A stretch of DNA of 21,955 nucleotides, taken from contig URUQ01000007.1 in the NCBI GenBank assembly GCA_900551145.1, forward strand, positions 1 through 21,955, read 5' to 3'. The stretch's first letter is position 1, and every line of letters starts with the position of its first letter. The notes beneath the pieces were generated by a model, which saw only the letters and a program-made list of their open reading frames with translations, searched no databases and had not been told where the DNA came from. The DNA comes from an uncultured Eubacteriales bacterium (GTDB lineage: Bacteria; Bacillota; Clostridia; Christensenellales; CAG-917). Shown piece by piece: positions 8,044-15,276 of this stretch. The translations under genes were made by a program, and so were the position numbers.

Positions 8044-8054
8044 TTGGAGGAATT

Positions 8055-8573
8055 ATGGCAGAAAATCGTGATAGAAGAAACGATAGAAACAGAGAAGAGA
8101 ACGACGGTTTGAACAAAAAGCTCATCGCAGTCAACCGTGTTACCAAGACCGTTAAGGGTGGTAAAAACATGCGTTTCTCCGCGCTCGTCGTAGTCGGTGA
8201 CGGCAACGGCAAGATCGGCCTCGGTATGGGCAAAGCGGCGGAAGTTCCCGAAGCAATCGAGAAAGCAACGCAAAGCGCAAAACGCAACCTTGTTACTGTT
8301 TCTTTGAAGGGCAACACAATTCCTCACGCGACGACGGGCAAGTTTGGTCGTGGACAAGTTCTTCTCCTTCCTGCTGAAGAAGGTACCGGCGTTATCGCAG
8401 GCGGTGCAGTCCGTATGGTACTCGAAGTGGCAGGCGTTAAGGATATCAGAACCAAGTCTTTGGGTTCAAACAACCCCATCAACAGTGCAAAAGCGACGTT
8501 GGAAGGTCTTATGAGCCTCCGCAACGCAGAGCAAATTGCACAACTTCGCGGCGTTGACGTCGTGGCTGACTAA
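8055..8573 (+). CDS. rpsE: 30S ribosomal protein S5
   Basis: S5 is at the mRNA entry channel and affects decoding fidelity. The 172-residue product has a polar N-terminus (about 20 residues of R/N/E), the double-stranded RNA-binding fold with VNRVTKTVKGGKNMRFSALV and GDGNGKIGLGMGKAAEVPEA, and the C-terminal KSLGSNNPINSAKATLEGL. GGAGG precedes the ATG. Confidence 0.98.
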   Translation: MAENRDRRNDRNREENDGLNKKLIAVNRVTKTVKGGKNMRFSALVVVGDGNGKIGLGMGKAAEVPEAIEKATQSAKRNLVTVSLKGNTIPHATTGKFGRGQVLLLPAEEGTGVIAGGAVRMVLEVAGVKDIRTKSLGSNNPINSAKATLEGLMSLRNAEQIAQLRGVDVVAD

Positions 8574-8587
8574 TCGGGAGGTGTACT

Positions 8588-8797
8588 ATGGCAAAGAAAG
8601 CGGCTGCAAAAGCAGAAGTGAAGAATATCAAAGTTACTCTCGTTAAGAGCGCGAACGGCATCCTCAAAAATCAAAAAGCCAATCTCGAAGCAATGGGCTT
8701 GCACAAAATCGGCAACTCCAACGTTTTCGTAGACGACGCTTGCGTGAGAGGAAAAATCGCGAAAGTTTCTCACCTTGTAAAGGTCGAGGAAGTCTGA
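8588..8797 (+). CDS. rpmD: 50S ribosomal protein L30
   Basis: L30 is a small 50S protein absent from some bacteria. The 69-residue product is slightly longer than the usual 58-60 because of a lysine/alanine-rich N-terminus of about 10 residues before VKNIKVTLVKSANG. The conserved LEAMGLHKIGNSNVF and the C-terminal VSHLVKVEE follow. GGGAGG precedes the ATG. Confidence 0.96.
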   Translation: MAKKAAAKAEVKNIKVTLVKSANGILKNQKANLEAMGLHKIGNSNVFVDDACVRGKIAKVSHLVKVEEV

Positions 8798-8808
8798 GGA
8801 GGCGCAAT

Positions 8809-9255
8809 ATGAACATTCAAGACATCAAACCCGCAGAAGGCGCACGCACCGCAACCAAGAGAATCGGTCGCGGTATCGGCTCCGGTATGGGTAAAACATC
8901 AACTCGCGGACACAAAGGTCAATGGGCAAGAAGCGGTGGCGGCGTACGTCCCAACTTCGAAGGCGGTCAAATGCCGATGACCAGAAGACTTCCGAAAATC
9001 GGTTTCAACAACAAGAGATTCGCACACGTTTACAATGAAGTCAACGTCGACGTTTTCAATAGATTTGAAGACGGAGCAGTTGTCGGTATTGATGAACTTG
9101 TTGCAAGCGGAATTATCAAGAAAGTCGAGCCTTACGGACTCAAAGTCCTCGCCGGCGGCGAACTTGAAAAGAAGCTTACAATAAAAGCCAACAAATTCAC
9201 CGCGTCTGCAATTCAAAAAATCGAAAAGGCAGGCGGCACAGTAGAGGTGCTATAA
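8809..9255 (+). CDS. rplO: 50S ribosomal protein L15
   Basis: L15 is a late assembly protein of the 50S subunit. The ATG at 8809 has GAGGAGG 5 bases upstream, so longer in-frame readings starting inside rpmD are not used. The 148-residue product has the glycine-rich N-terminus GRGIGSGMGKTSTRGHKGQW, the RRLPKIGF motif, and a C-terminal domain ending KIEKAGGTVEVL. Its stop shares one base with the secY start (TAATG at 9253-9257). Confidence 0.97.
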   Translation: MNIQDIKPAEGARTATKRIGRGIGSGMGKTSTRGHKGQWARSGGGVRPNFEGGQMPMTRRLPKIGFNNKRFAHVYNEVNVDVFNRFEDGAVVGIDELVASGIIKKVEPYGLKVLAGGELEKKLTIKANKFTASAIQKIEKAGGTVEVL

Positions 9256-10580
9256 TGTTTGAAACACTCAAAAACGCATTCAAGACGAAAGAGATACGAG
9301 TGAAGATTTGGCTTACACTCGCTCTCATTCTCGTCTATAGAATCGGTTGCTACGTTCCCGTTCCCACATTCAATGCGGTTTCAATGGCAGGTAGTGACGC
9401 AATGCAATCGGACTTCCTCGGAATTCTAAACGTAATCACGGGCGGATCAATGCAAAACGCTACGATATTTGCGCTTGGCGTATTGCCGTTCATCAACTCG
9501 TCGATTATCATGCAATTGCTCGCTCTCGTCATTCCCGCGCTTGAAAGATTGTCCAAGGAAGGTGACGAAGGAAGAGAAAAGTTGACTCAAATCACGCGTA
9601 TCGTGGCTATCGTTCTTGCAGTAGTGCAAGCAATCGGTATCGTAGTCGGCTTCAAATCTTACATCCGTCCCATCTTCGGCTTCGAAATGAACGCAGAGGG
9701 CGATCCTATTCTTACGATGGCAATAACTATCGTGTTGCTCACTGCGGGCAGCGTTATGGTTATGTGGCTCAGTGAGAGAATCACGGAATACGGAATCGGC
9801 AACGGCACTTCAATCATCATCTTCATCGGTATCCTTTCCACGGCAGGCACGACGATGGCAAAAGCGTTCAGAATGGTCGGAGACAACTGGATTTATATCT
9901 GGAATATCCTCGGCTTCATCGCTTTGGTCGTTGCAATATTCGTGTTCATCGTGTTTATGGACGGTTCGGAAAGAAGAATTGCAGTGCAATACTCCAAACA
10001 AATCAAAGGCAACAAGATGTACGGCGGTCAAACGACCTATATCCCCATCCGTGTCAACGGAAGCGGTGTTATGCCCATCATCTTCGCTTCGTCTTTGCTT
10101 ATGTTCCCGCAAATGATCATCCAACTCTTCTTTGCAAATACCGATGCTGCGGCGTGGTATGCAAGATATATGGGTAGCGGTACTGCCGTTTACTACGTAC
10201 TTTTGGCTCTGTTCATTCTCGGATTCAGTTATTTCTATGCACAAATTCAGTTTAACCCCGATGACGTGTCTAGAAATATTCAACAATACGGCGGATTTAT
10301 CCCCGGCATCAGAGCAGGAAAACCGACGAGCGACTTTTTGAGAAAGATCAACAACCGTATCACGTTGTTTGGAGCTCTCTTCCTTATGATCATCTCACTC
10401 GTTCCGACGTTCTTGTTCTTGGCGTTGTCCGGACAATATTCCGATCCGCAATACAATCTCGGATTTGCAAGCTCGTTCTCCGCAACCGGATTGCTCATCG
10501 TCGTGTCCGTTGCTCTCGAAATCAACAAGCAACTCGAATCTCAAATTATGATGAAACACTACAAAGGTTTCCTCAAATAA
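9255..10580 (+). CDS. secY: Protein translocase subunit SecY
   Basis: SecY forms the membrane channel for secreted and membrane proteins with SecE and SecG. The 441-residue product has ten predicted membrane segments. Family marks include the plug-region GGSMQNATIFALGVLPFINS (about residues 65-84), the lateral-gate helix ERITEYGIGNGTSIIIFIGI, the cytoplasmic loop QGG/YGGQTTYIPIRVNGSGVM type, and PGIRAGKPTSDFL. AGAGGTG inside rplO precedes the ATG. The standard spc-operon position and normal length leave no doubt about identity. Confidence 0.98.
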   Translation: MFETLKNAFKTKEIRVKIWLTLALILVYRIGCYVPVPTFNAVSMAGSDAMQSDFLGILNVITGGSMQNATIFALGVLPFINSSIIMQLLALVIPALERLSKEGDEGREKLTQITRIVAIVLAVVQAIGIVVGFKSYIRPIFGFEMNAEGDPILTMAITIVLLTAGSVMVMWLSERITEYGIGNGTSIIIFIGILSTAGTTMAKAFRMVGDNWIYIWNILGFIALVVAIFVFIVFMDGSERRIAVQYSKQIKGNKMYGGQTTYIPIRVNGSGVMPIIFASSLLMFPQMIIQLFFANTDAAAWYARYMGSGTAVYYVLLALFILGFSYFYAQIQFNPDDVSRNIQQYGGFIPGIRAGKPTSDFLRKINNRITLFGALFLMIISLVPTFLFLALSGQYSDPQYNLGFASSFSATGLLIVVSVALEINKQLESQIMMKHYKGFLK

Positions 10581-10613
10581 GAGAAAAACGACAAACTAAC
10601 CTATATTTTTCAA

Positions 10614-10652
10614 GTGATGGCGCAAATCGGCAATCGATTTGATTGCCATCAC
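10614..10652 (+). other. Long two-part hairpin in the secY-adk gap
   Basis: GTGATGGC (10614-10621) pairs perfectly with GCCATCAC (10645-10652), and inside it CAAATCG (10623-10629) pairs perfectly with CGATTTG (10635-10641), leaving a five-base loop. No T-run follows on either strand, so it is not an ordinary intrinsic terminator. Its 3' arm carries the -35 box of the adk promoter. It may protect the secY mRNA 3' end or act as a protein-binding palindrome; both are inference. Confidence 0.75.
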
Positions 10653-10671
10653 CGCGAAAAAGTGCTATAAT
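10643..10671 (+). promoter_or_regulatory. Internal promoter for adk-map and downstream genes
   Basis: TTGCCA (10643-10648, five of six consensus bases) is followed by a 17-base spacer and a perfect TATAAT (10666-10671) preceded by TGC, an extended -10. The expected start point, about seven bases after the -10 box, is 10677-10679, just before the adk ATG at 10680. No ribosome binding site is present, so transcripts from here would be leaderless or nearly so. Confidence 0.75.
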
Positions 10672-10679
10672 AAATAATT

Positions 10680-11297
10680 ATGAAAAATATTATATTATTA
10701 GGCGCTCCGGGCGCAGGAAAAGGCACGCAAGCGGCAATGATTGCAGAGGAATTCAACGTTCCTCACATCTCAACGGGTGATATCCTTCGTCGCAATATGA
10801 AAGAGGGCACGCCTCTCGGCCTCAAAGCGAAAGCGTTTGTGGAATCGGGCAGACTCGTTCCCGACGACGTTGTCATCGGCCTTGTGAAAGACAGACTGGA
10901 ACAAGACGATTGCAAGAACGGATACATACTCGACGGTTTCCCCCGCACGATTGCACAAGCACAAGAGCTTGACAAGGTTGCGAAAATCGATATGGCAATC
11001 AACATCGACGTTCCTTTCGAGACTATAATCGAAAGGCTCGGCGGAAGAAGAGTTTGCGTATGCGGTGAGACTTATCACGTATCTATGCTCGACGGTAAGA
11101 CGACTTGCGAAAAGTGCGGAAAGGAACTTTTCATCCGTGACGACGACAAGCCCGAGACCGTAAAAAACAGACTTAAAGTTTATCAAGAACAAACACAACC
11201 GCTCATCGATTACTACCGTGCGCAAGGCAAGATAGTCGATATCGTCGCAAACGGCACGAAAGAAGAAATTTTTGCGGATATCAAGAGGGTGCTCTAA
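10680..11297 (+). CDS. adk: Adenylate kinase
   Basis: Adk interconverts ATP + AMP and 2 ADP in the cytoplasm. The 205-residue product has the P-loop GAPGAGKGTQ (residues 8-17), STGDILRR for AMP binding, the DGFPRT motif (85-90), and the arginines of the lid and RDDDKPETVKNRL. The lid carries cysteines C126, C128, C143 and C146. Zinc-type relatives normally have CxxC twice, but here the first pair is CxC. Start choice follows the conserved MKNIILLGAPG. There is no ribosome binding site, but a strong promoter lies right upstream. The stop overlaps map by one base. Confidence 0.97.
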   Translation: MKNIILLGAPGAGKGTQAAMIAEEFNVPHISTGDILRRNMKEGTPLGLKAKAFVESGRLVPDDVVIGLVKDRLEQDDCKNGYILDGFPRTIAQAQELDKVAKIDMAINIDVPFETIIERLGGRRVCVCGETYHVSMLDGKTTCEKCGKELFIRDDDKPETVKNRLKVYQEQTQPLIDYYRAQGKIVDIVANGTKEEIFADIKRVL

Positions 11298-12034
11298 TGA
11301 TAAACATCAAAAGTCCTCAAGAAATCGAATGTATGAGAAAATCCGGTGCAATCTTGCGAGATTGCTTGCTCTACCTCGAAGAGAGAGTAAAACCCGGAGT
11401 ATCTACAAAAAAACTCGACGAGTTTGCATACGATTTTATTAAGAGGCACAATTCAACCCCGTCCTTCCTCGGATACGGCGGATTCCCCGGCACGATATGC
11501 GCGTCAATCGACGAAGTGGTCGTACACGGATTCCCGTCCGAAAGAAGACTCAAAGAAGGCGAGATAATCGGCGTCGATTGCGGACTGGTTTTCAAAGGTT
11601 GGCAAGCGGACGCGGCAAGAACGTTTTTGGTCGGTGCAGTAAGCGACGAAAAGAAAGCGTTGGTTGCCACCACGAGAGAGAGTTTTTTTGAAGGCGTCAA
11701 GCAATTCAAAGACGGCGGACATCTCGGAGATATATCTCACGCAATTCAAGTCTACAACGAGGATAGAGGATACGGCGTCGTGCGTTCGATGGTCGGACAC
11801 GGCATAGGACGCGAGATGCACGAAGATCCGGCAGTACCAAACTACGGCAAGGCAGGACACGGACCCAAACTTCAAGTCGGTATGGTGCTTGCAATCGAAC
11901 CGATGGTGAATATGGGTACGTGGCAGACTTTGGAGGATGGTTGGAAGTGCGAAACTTTGGACGGCAAGCCGTCGGCGCACTACGAAAACACTGTTGCTCT
12001 GACAGAAAACGGAGCGGAAATACTCACGCTTTGA
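11297..12034 (+). CDS. map: Methionine aminopeptidase, type I
   Basis: MetAP removes the initiator methionine from new proteins at the ribosome. The 245-residue product has the two-metal site D94, D105, H168, E201 and E230 (in VDCGLVF, QADAARTF, GHGIGREMHEDP, EPMVN and HYENTVAL), plus the substrate-contacting His78. There is no N-terminal zinc or SH3-binding extension, so it is the short class Ia form. It starts one base inside the adk stop codon, and a GAGGGTG-like stretch upstream serves as a weak ribosome binding site. Confidence 0.97.
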   Translation: MINIKSPQEIECMRKSGAILRDCLLYLEERVKPGVSTKKLDEFAYDFIKRHNSTPSFLGYGGFPGTICASIDEVVVHGFPSERRLKEGEIIGVDCGLVFKGWQADAARTFLVGAVSDEKKALVATTRESFFEGVKQFKDGGHLGDISHAIQVYNEDRGYGVVRSMVGHGIGREMHEDPAVPNYGKAGHGPKLQVGMVLAIEPMVNMGTWQTLEDGWKCETLDGKPSAHYENTVALTENGAEILTL

Positions 12035-12035
12035 T

Positions 12036-12302
12036 ATGGAACTGGGTACAATCGTTTATTCAAAAGCCGGTCGCGACCAAGGTGCGTATTACGCGGTTGT
12101 GGAAATCGTGGACGAGAACACCGTGCGAATTGCGGACGGAGATTTGAGACACATCAAAAGCGCAAAGCTTAAAAACGTAAAACACCTGCAATCGACGGGT
12201 GACGTGCTCGAAAAGATTGCGGAAAAACTTGAAAACGGTATGCAAGTGTTCGATGCGGAATTGCACAGCGCGCTCCGTTTTTACAACGACAACAAAGAAT
12301 AA
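12036..12302 (+). CDS. KOW-domain RNA-binding protein between map and infA
   Basis: The 88-residue product has an N-terminal KOW-like beta-barrel (MELGTIVYSKAGRDQGAYYA, residues 1-20, continuing to about 40), then a basic stretch (IKSAKLKNVKHL) and a short helical tail. Proteins of this type are regularly found between map and infA in Firmicutes and are annotated as L14e-like RNA-binding proteins of unknown role. No good ribosome binding site precedes the ATG. It starts one base after the map stop, so translation is probably by re-initiation. A role in ribosome function is inferred from position only. Confidence 0.85.
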   Translation: MELGTIVYSKAGRDQGAYYAVVEIVDENTVRIADGDLRHIKSAKLKNVKHLQSTGDVLEKIAEKLENGMQVFDAELHSALRFYNDNKE

Positions 12303-12312
12303 AGAGGACTCT

Positions 12313-12531
12313 ATGTCAAAAGAAGACGTTATCGAAACCGAAGGCAAAGTCATTGAGGTATTGCCAAAAACGCAGTTCAGAGTGATGCTGAGCAACGGAC
12401 ACGAGATACTTGCTTATCTCGGCGGGAAATTGCGCATCAACAACATAAGAATTCTCGAAGGCGACAAAGTCAAAATCGAAATGTCGCCGTACGACCTGAC
12501 AAAAGGCAGAATTATCTACCGCAACAAATAA
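12313..12531 (+). CDS. infA: Translation initiation factor IF-1
   Basis: IF-1 occupies the A site of the 30S subunit during initiation. The 72-residue product has the exact family length, the OB-fold start SKEDVIETEGKVIEVLPKTQ, HEILAYLGGKLRINNIRIL in the middle, and the end DLTKGRIIYRNK. The ATG at 12313 has AGAGG upstream. A longer in-frame reading from 12199 runs through the KOW gene in another frame and is rejected. Confidence 0.98.
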   Translation: MSKEDVIETEGKVIEVLPKTQFRVMLSNGHEILAYLGGKLRINNIRILEGDKVKIEMSPYDLTKGRIIYRNK

Positions 12532-12578
12532 GGTCAACAAATCAACGCCAAACAAAAGGACTCATCAGGAGGTTAACT

Positions 12579-12695
12579 ATGAAAGTCAGACCCAGCGTCA
12601 AGCCTATGTGCGACAAATGCAAAGTTATCAAAAGAAACGGCAGAGTTATGGTTATCTGCTCAAAGTATCCAAACCACAAACAACGTCAAGGTTGA
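12579..12695 (+). CDS. rpmJ: 50S ribosomal protein L36, zinc form
   Basis: L36 is the smallest 50S protein. The 38 codons begin MKVRPSVKPMCDKCKVI and end SKYPNHKQRQG, with zinc ligands C11, C14, C27 and H33 all present. AGGAGG lies 6 bases before the ATG. It sits in its normal place after infA. In related genomes rpsM normally follows within a few tens of bases, but here a 171-base gap follows. Confidence 0.98.
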   Translation: MKVRPSVKPMCDKCKVIKRNGRVMVICSKYPNHKQRQG

Positions 12696-12866
12696 TTGAG
12701 GGGTTTGGCTTTTGAACGTTTTGAGGCATAGCTCCGCTTTAAGACTTCAAAAGTTTAAATCGGCAAAAAGCGTAGGGCGGCTGGTTGCTACATTCCACAA
12801 TTAAACGGCAACTACCTATGCGTGGCATATATAAAAAAACTTTTTTCACTATTTCGGAGGTAGAAA
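12696..12866 (+). promoter_or_regulatory. Structured leader-like region upstream of rpsM
   Basis: This 171-base gap is much longer than any other inside the cluster. It holds two helices. The first is CTTTTGAA (12709-12716) with TTCAAAAG (12746-12753), continued after a bulge by GTTTT (12718-12722) with AAGAC. The second is GCGTAGG (12770-12776) with CCTATGC (12815-12821, one G-U pair), enclosing GTTGC (12784-12788) with GCAAC (12808-12812). An A7-C-T6 tract (12833-12846) and the rpsM ribosome binding site follow. I found no convincing promoter and no open reading frame. In E. coli the equivalent place is the S4-bound alpha-operon leader; an analogous role here is inference. Confidence 0.5.
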
Positions 12867-13232
12867 ATGGCAAGAATCGCCGGCGTGGATCTTCCGCGCG
12901 ACAAGAGAGTTGAATACGGACTTACCTACATTTACGGTATCGGTCTTGCAACGTCTCAAAAAATCTTGAGCGAGACAGGCATCAATCCCGACGTCAGAGT
13001 CAAGGATTTGACAGAAGACCAAGTAAGTCTCATTCGTGATTACATTGAACAACATTTGCACGTAGAAGGCGACCTCAAAAGAGAAGTCGGTCTCAATATC
13101 AAGAGATTGATGGAAATCGGTTGCTATCGTGGTGTTCGCCACAGAAAAGGACTTCCCGTTCGTGGCCAAAACACAAAACAAAACGCCCGTACTAGAAAGG
13201 GACCAAAGCGCGCAGTAAGCCGCAAGAAATAA
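12867..13232 (+). CDS. rpsM: 30S ribosomal protein S13
   Basis: S13 is in the 30S head and contacts P-site tRNA and the 50S subunit. The 121-residue product starts ARIAGVDLPRDKRVEYGLTY, has IYGIGLATSQKIL (helix-two-turn-helix), and ends in the basic tail with RGVRHRKGLPVRGQNTKQNA and RTRKGPKR. CGGAGGT precedes the ATG. It opens the alpha-operon part of the cluster, after the structured gap. Confidence 0.98.
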   Translation: MARIAGVDLPRDKRVEYGLTYIYGIGLATSQKILSETGINPDVRVKDLTEDQVSLIRDYIEQHLHVEGDLKREVGLNIKRLMEIGCYRGVRHRKGLPVRGQNTKQNARTRKGPKRAVSRKK

Positions 13233-13244
13233 GGAGGCGCGACT

Positions 13245-13640
13245 ATGGCAGGTATTGCAAGAAAGGCTATTAAAAAAAGAAAAGATATCAAACACGTTGA
13301 GAAAGGTCAAGTGCATATTCACGCATCTTTCAACAACACGATCGTCACTATTACCGATATGAACGGCAACGCAGTTTCTTGGTCTTCCGCAGGTAAACTT
13401 AAACTTCGCGGCAGCCGTAAATCCACTCCGTTTGCAGCACAAATGGTAAGTGAAGACGCAGCAAAAGTCGCTTACGACCAAGGTATGAGAAGCGTTGAAG
13501 TTTACGTCAAAGGTCCGGGTCAAGGCAGAGAAAGCGCAATCCGCGCACTCGGCAACGTCGGTATCGAAGTCACCCTCATTCAAGACGTATCTCCGATTCC
13601 TCACAACGGATGCCGTCCGCCGAAGGCGAGAAGACTGTAA
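13245..13640 (+). CDS. rpsK: 30S ribosomal protein S11
   Basis: S11 is on the 30S platform and shapes the mRNA exit channel. The 131-residue product has VHIHASFNNTIVTITDMNGN, the WSSAGKLKLRGSRKSTPFAA block, GPGQGRESAIRAL, and the C-terminal DVSPIPHNGCRPPKARRL, all typical. AAGGAGG precedes the ATG, 12 bases after rpsM. Confidence 0.98.
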   Translation: MAGIARKAIKKRKDIKHVEKGQVHIHASFNNTIVTITDMNGNAVSWSSAGKLKLRGSRKSTPFAAQMVSEDAAKVAYDQGMRSVEVYVKGPGQGRESAIRALGNVGIEVTLIQDVSPIPHNGCRPPKARRL

Positions 13641-13657
13641 GAGGAGGATTTTAAGTT

Positions 13658-14281
13658 ATGGCTAAATATACAGGAGCAGATTGCCGTCTTTGCAGACGTG
13701 AAGGTTGCAAACTTTATTTGAAAGGCGAAAAGTGCAGTTCCACCAAATGCCCCATCCTTACCAAGTACGCACCTCCGGGTGACCACGGCAAAGGAAGAAA
13801 GAAAGCAAGCGGTTACAGCATCCAACTTCGCGAGAAACAAAAAACCAAACGCTACTACGGCGTAACGGAAAAACAATTCAAGATGTACTATGACAGAGCG
13901 TCCGAAATGCGCGGTGTCACCGGTGACAATATGCTCACCCTTATCGAAAGACGTCTCGACAACGCAGTGTATCGTCTTGGTCTCGGCTCTTCTAGAGCAA
14001 TGGCACGTCAAATCGTCAACCACGGACACATCACGGTCAACGGCAAAACGGTTGACATTCCGTCCTACCTCATCAAAGTCGGCGACGTCATCGCAGTCAA
14101 AGAGAACAAGAAAGACTCTTCTATGTGGGACGCTGTCAAAGAAACAAAGAATCTCAGCCTCGTAAAATGGCTTGAATTCGACAACGCAACGTTGACGGGC
14201 AAGGTTGTAGCACTTCCTCAAAGAGAAGACATCGACCTCGATATTCAAGAACACCTTATCGTCGAGTTGTACTCAAAATAA
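13658..14281 (+). CDS. rpsD: 30S ribosomal protein S4, zinc (C+) form
   Basis: S4 is a primary 16S rRNA-binding protein and in well-studied bacteria represses the operon that contains it. The 207-residue product has an N-terminal zinc finger with C9, C12, C26 and C31 (CRLCRREGCKLYLKGEKC up to CPI), and an S4 domain with RLDNAVYRLGLGSSRAMARQ and GHITVNGKTVDIPSYLIKVG. GAGGAGG precedes the ATG. Its position in the operon matters for the possible S4 control of the gap before rpsM. Confidence 0.98.
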   Translation: MAKYTGADCRLCRREGCKLYLKGEKCSSTKCPILTKYAPPGDHGKGRKKASGYSIQLREKQKTKRYYGVTEKQFKMYYDRASEMRGVTGDNMLTLIERRLDNAVYRLGLGSSRAMARQIVNHGHITVNGKTVDIPSYLIKVGDVIAVKENKKDSSMWDAVKETKNLSLVKWLEFDNATLTGKVVALPQREDIDLDIQEHLIVELYSK

Positions 14282-14301
14282 TCTGATTGGAGGACACAGT
14301 T

Positions 14302-15258
14302 ATGATGGAAATGAGAAGTCCCAAAATTACGCCTACGCCGAACGAAAGCGGCAATTACTGCAAGTTCGTAGTCGAACCGCTCGAGCGCGGATTTGGCACG
14401 ACTATCGGCAACTGCTTGCGTCGTATCCTTCTTTCCGCACTTCCCGGTGCTGCTGCTGTCGGCATTAAGATTGCGGGTGTGGAACATGAGTTTTCCACAA
14501 TCAAGGGCGTAAAAGAGGAGGTTACTGAAATTATCCTCAACCTCAAAACTGTTCGTTTCAAAGCGGTAAGCAGTCTCGAAACCGCCGGCAAGCAAGAGTG
14601 CAAACTCTATGCAAACACCGTCGGCACCGTCACTGCCGGTGACATTCAATGCGCAACAGGCATCGAAGTCATGAATCCCGACCAAGTCATCTGCACTTTG
14701 GACGAGGGTGCTGAGATTGATATGTCCATTTTCGTGGATTGCGGAAGAGGTTATGTTCCTGCATCTCAAAACAAGGACAGTCACGAACTCATCGGTTATA
14801 TTCCAATCGATTCCATTTACACGCCGGTTGTAAAAGTCAACTATGCGGTGGAAAGCACTCGTGTCGAGCAAAGCATCGACTTTGACAAGCTCACTCTCGA
14901 AGTGACAACCGACGGCACGACATCCGCAGAAGAAATCACGTCGCTCGCAGCAAAGATTATGAACGATCACCTCAAACTCTTTGTTGACCTCGTTGAAAGA
15001 ATGAAGGGCGTTGAAATTCTCAAACCCGACACGCAAGACACCAAAACCAAGGTTCTCGATATGTCGGTTGAAGATCTCGACCTCTCGGTACGCTCATACA
15101 ACTGCTTGAAGCGTGCAAATATCCACACAGTCGAAGACCTCACCAAGCGTACGGAAGACGATATGCTCAAAGTGAGAAACCTCGGCAGAAAATCACTCGA
15201 AGAAGTTGTCAAGAAACTCGAAGACCTCGGACTTGGTTTGAAAGTCGTTGAGGACTAA
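14302..15258 (+). CDS. rpoA: RNA polymerase alpha subunit
   Basis: Alpha dimerises to scaffold RNA polymerase assembly, and its C-terminal domain binds UP elements and activators. The 318-residue product has the N-terminal domain with FVVEPLERGFGTTIGNCLRR and ILLSALPGAA, and the C-terminal domain with LDLSVRSYNCLKRANIHTVE and RNLGRKSLEEV. Two ATGs stand in tandem; 14302 is preferred because GGAGG (14289-14293) is 8 bases upstream, but 14305 is possible. A TTG reading at 14287 overlaps the ribosome binding site itself and is rejected. Confidence 0.98.
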   Translation: MMEMRSPKITPTPNESGNYCKFVVEPLERGFGTTIGNCLRRILLSALPGAAAVGIKIAGVEHEFSTIKGVKEEVTEIILNLKTVRFKAVSSLETAGKQECKLYANTVGTVTAGDIQCATGIEVMNPDQVICTLDEGAEIDMSIFVDCGRGYVPASQNKDSHELIGYIPIDSIYTPVVKVNYAVESTRVEQSIDFDKLTLEVTTDGTTSAEEITSLAAKIMNDHLKLFVDLVERMKGVEILKPDTQDTKTKVLDMSVEDLDLSVRSYNCLKRANIHTVEDLTKRTEDDMLKVRNLGRKSLEEVVKKLEDLGLGLKVVED

Positions 15259-15276
15259 GAGTACAGGAGGAACTAA

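Noticed and set aside
10614..10652. Intrinsic terminator after secY
   Set aside because: The hairpin is strong but no T-run follows on either strand.
12830..12846. A7-C-T6 tract as a terminator before rpsM
   Set aside because: There is no stable GC stem directly before the T-run, and a one-base loop cannot form; it is kept only as part of the leader region.
12696..12866. Miniature transposon or insertion sequence remnant between rpmJ and rpsM
   Set aside because: The inverted pairs are nested helices rather than terminal repeats, no target duplication is visible and no second copy occurs in the window.
14245..15036. Minus-strand open frame opposite rpoA
   Set aside because: It lies opposite rpoA, with no ribosome binding site or recognisable domain.
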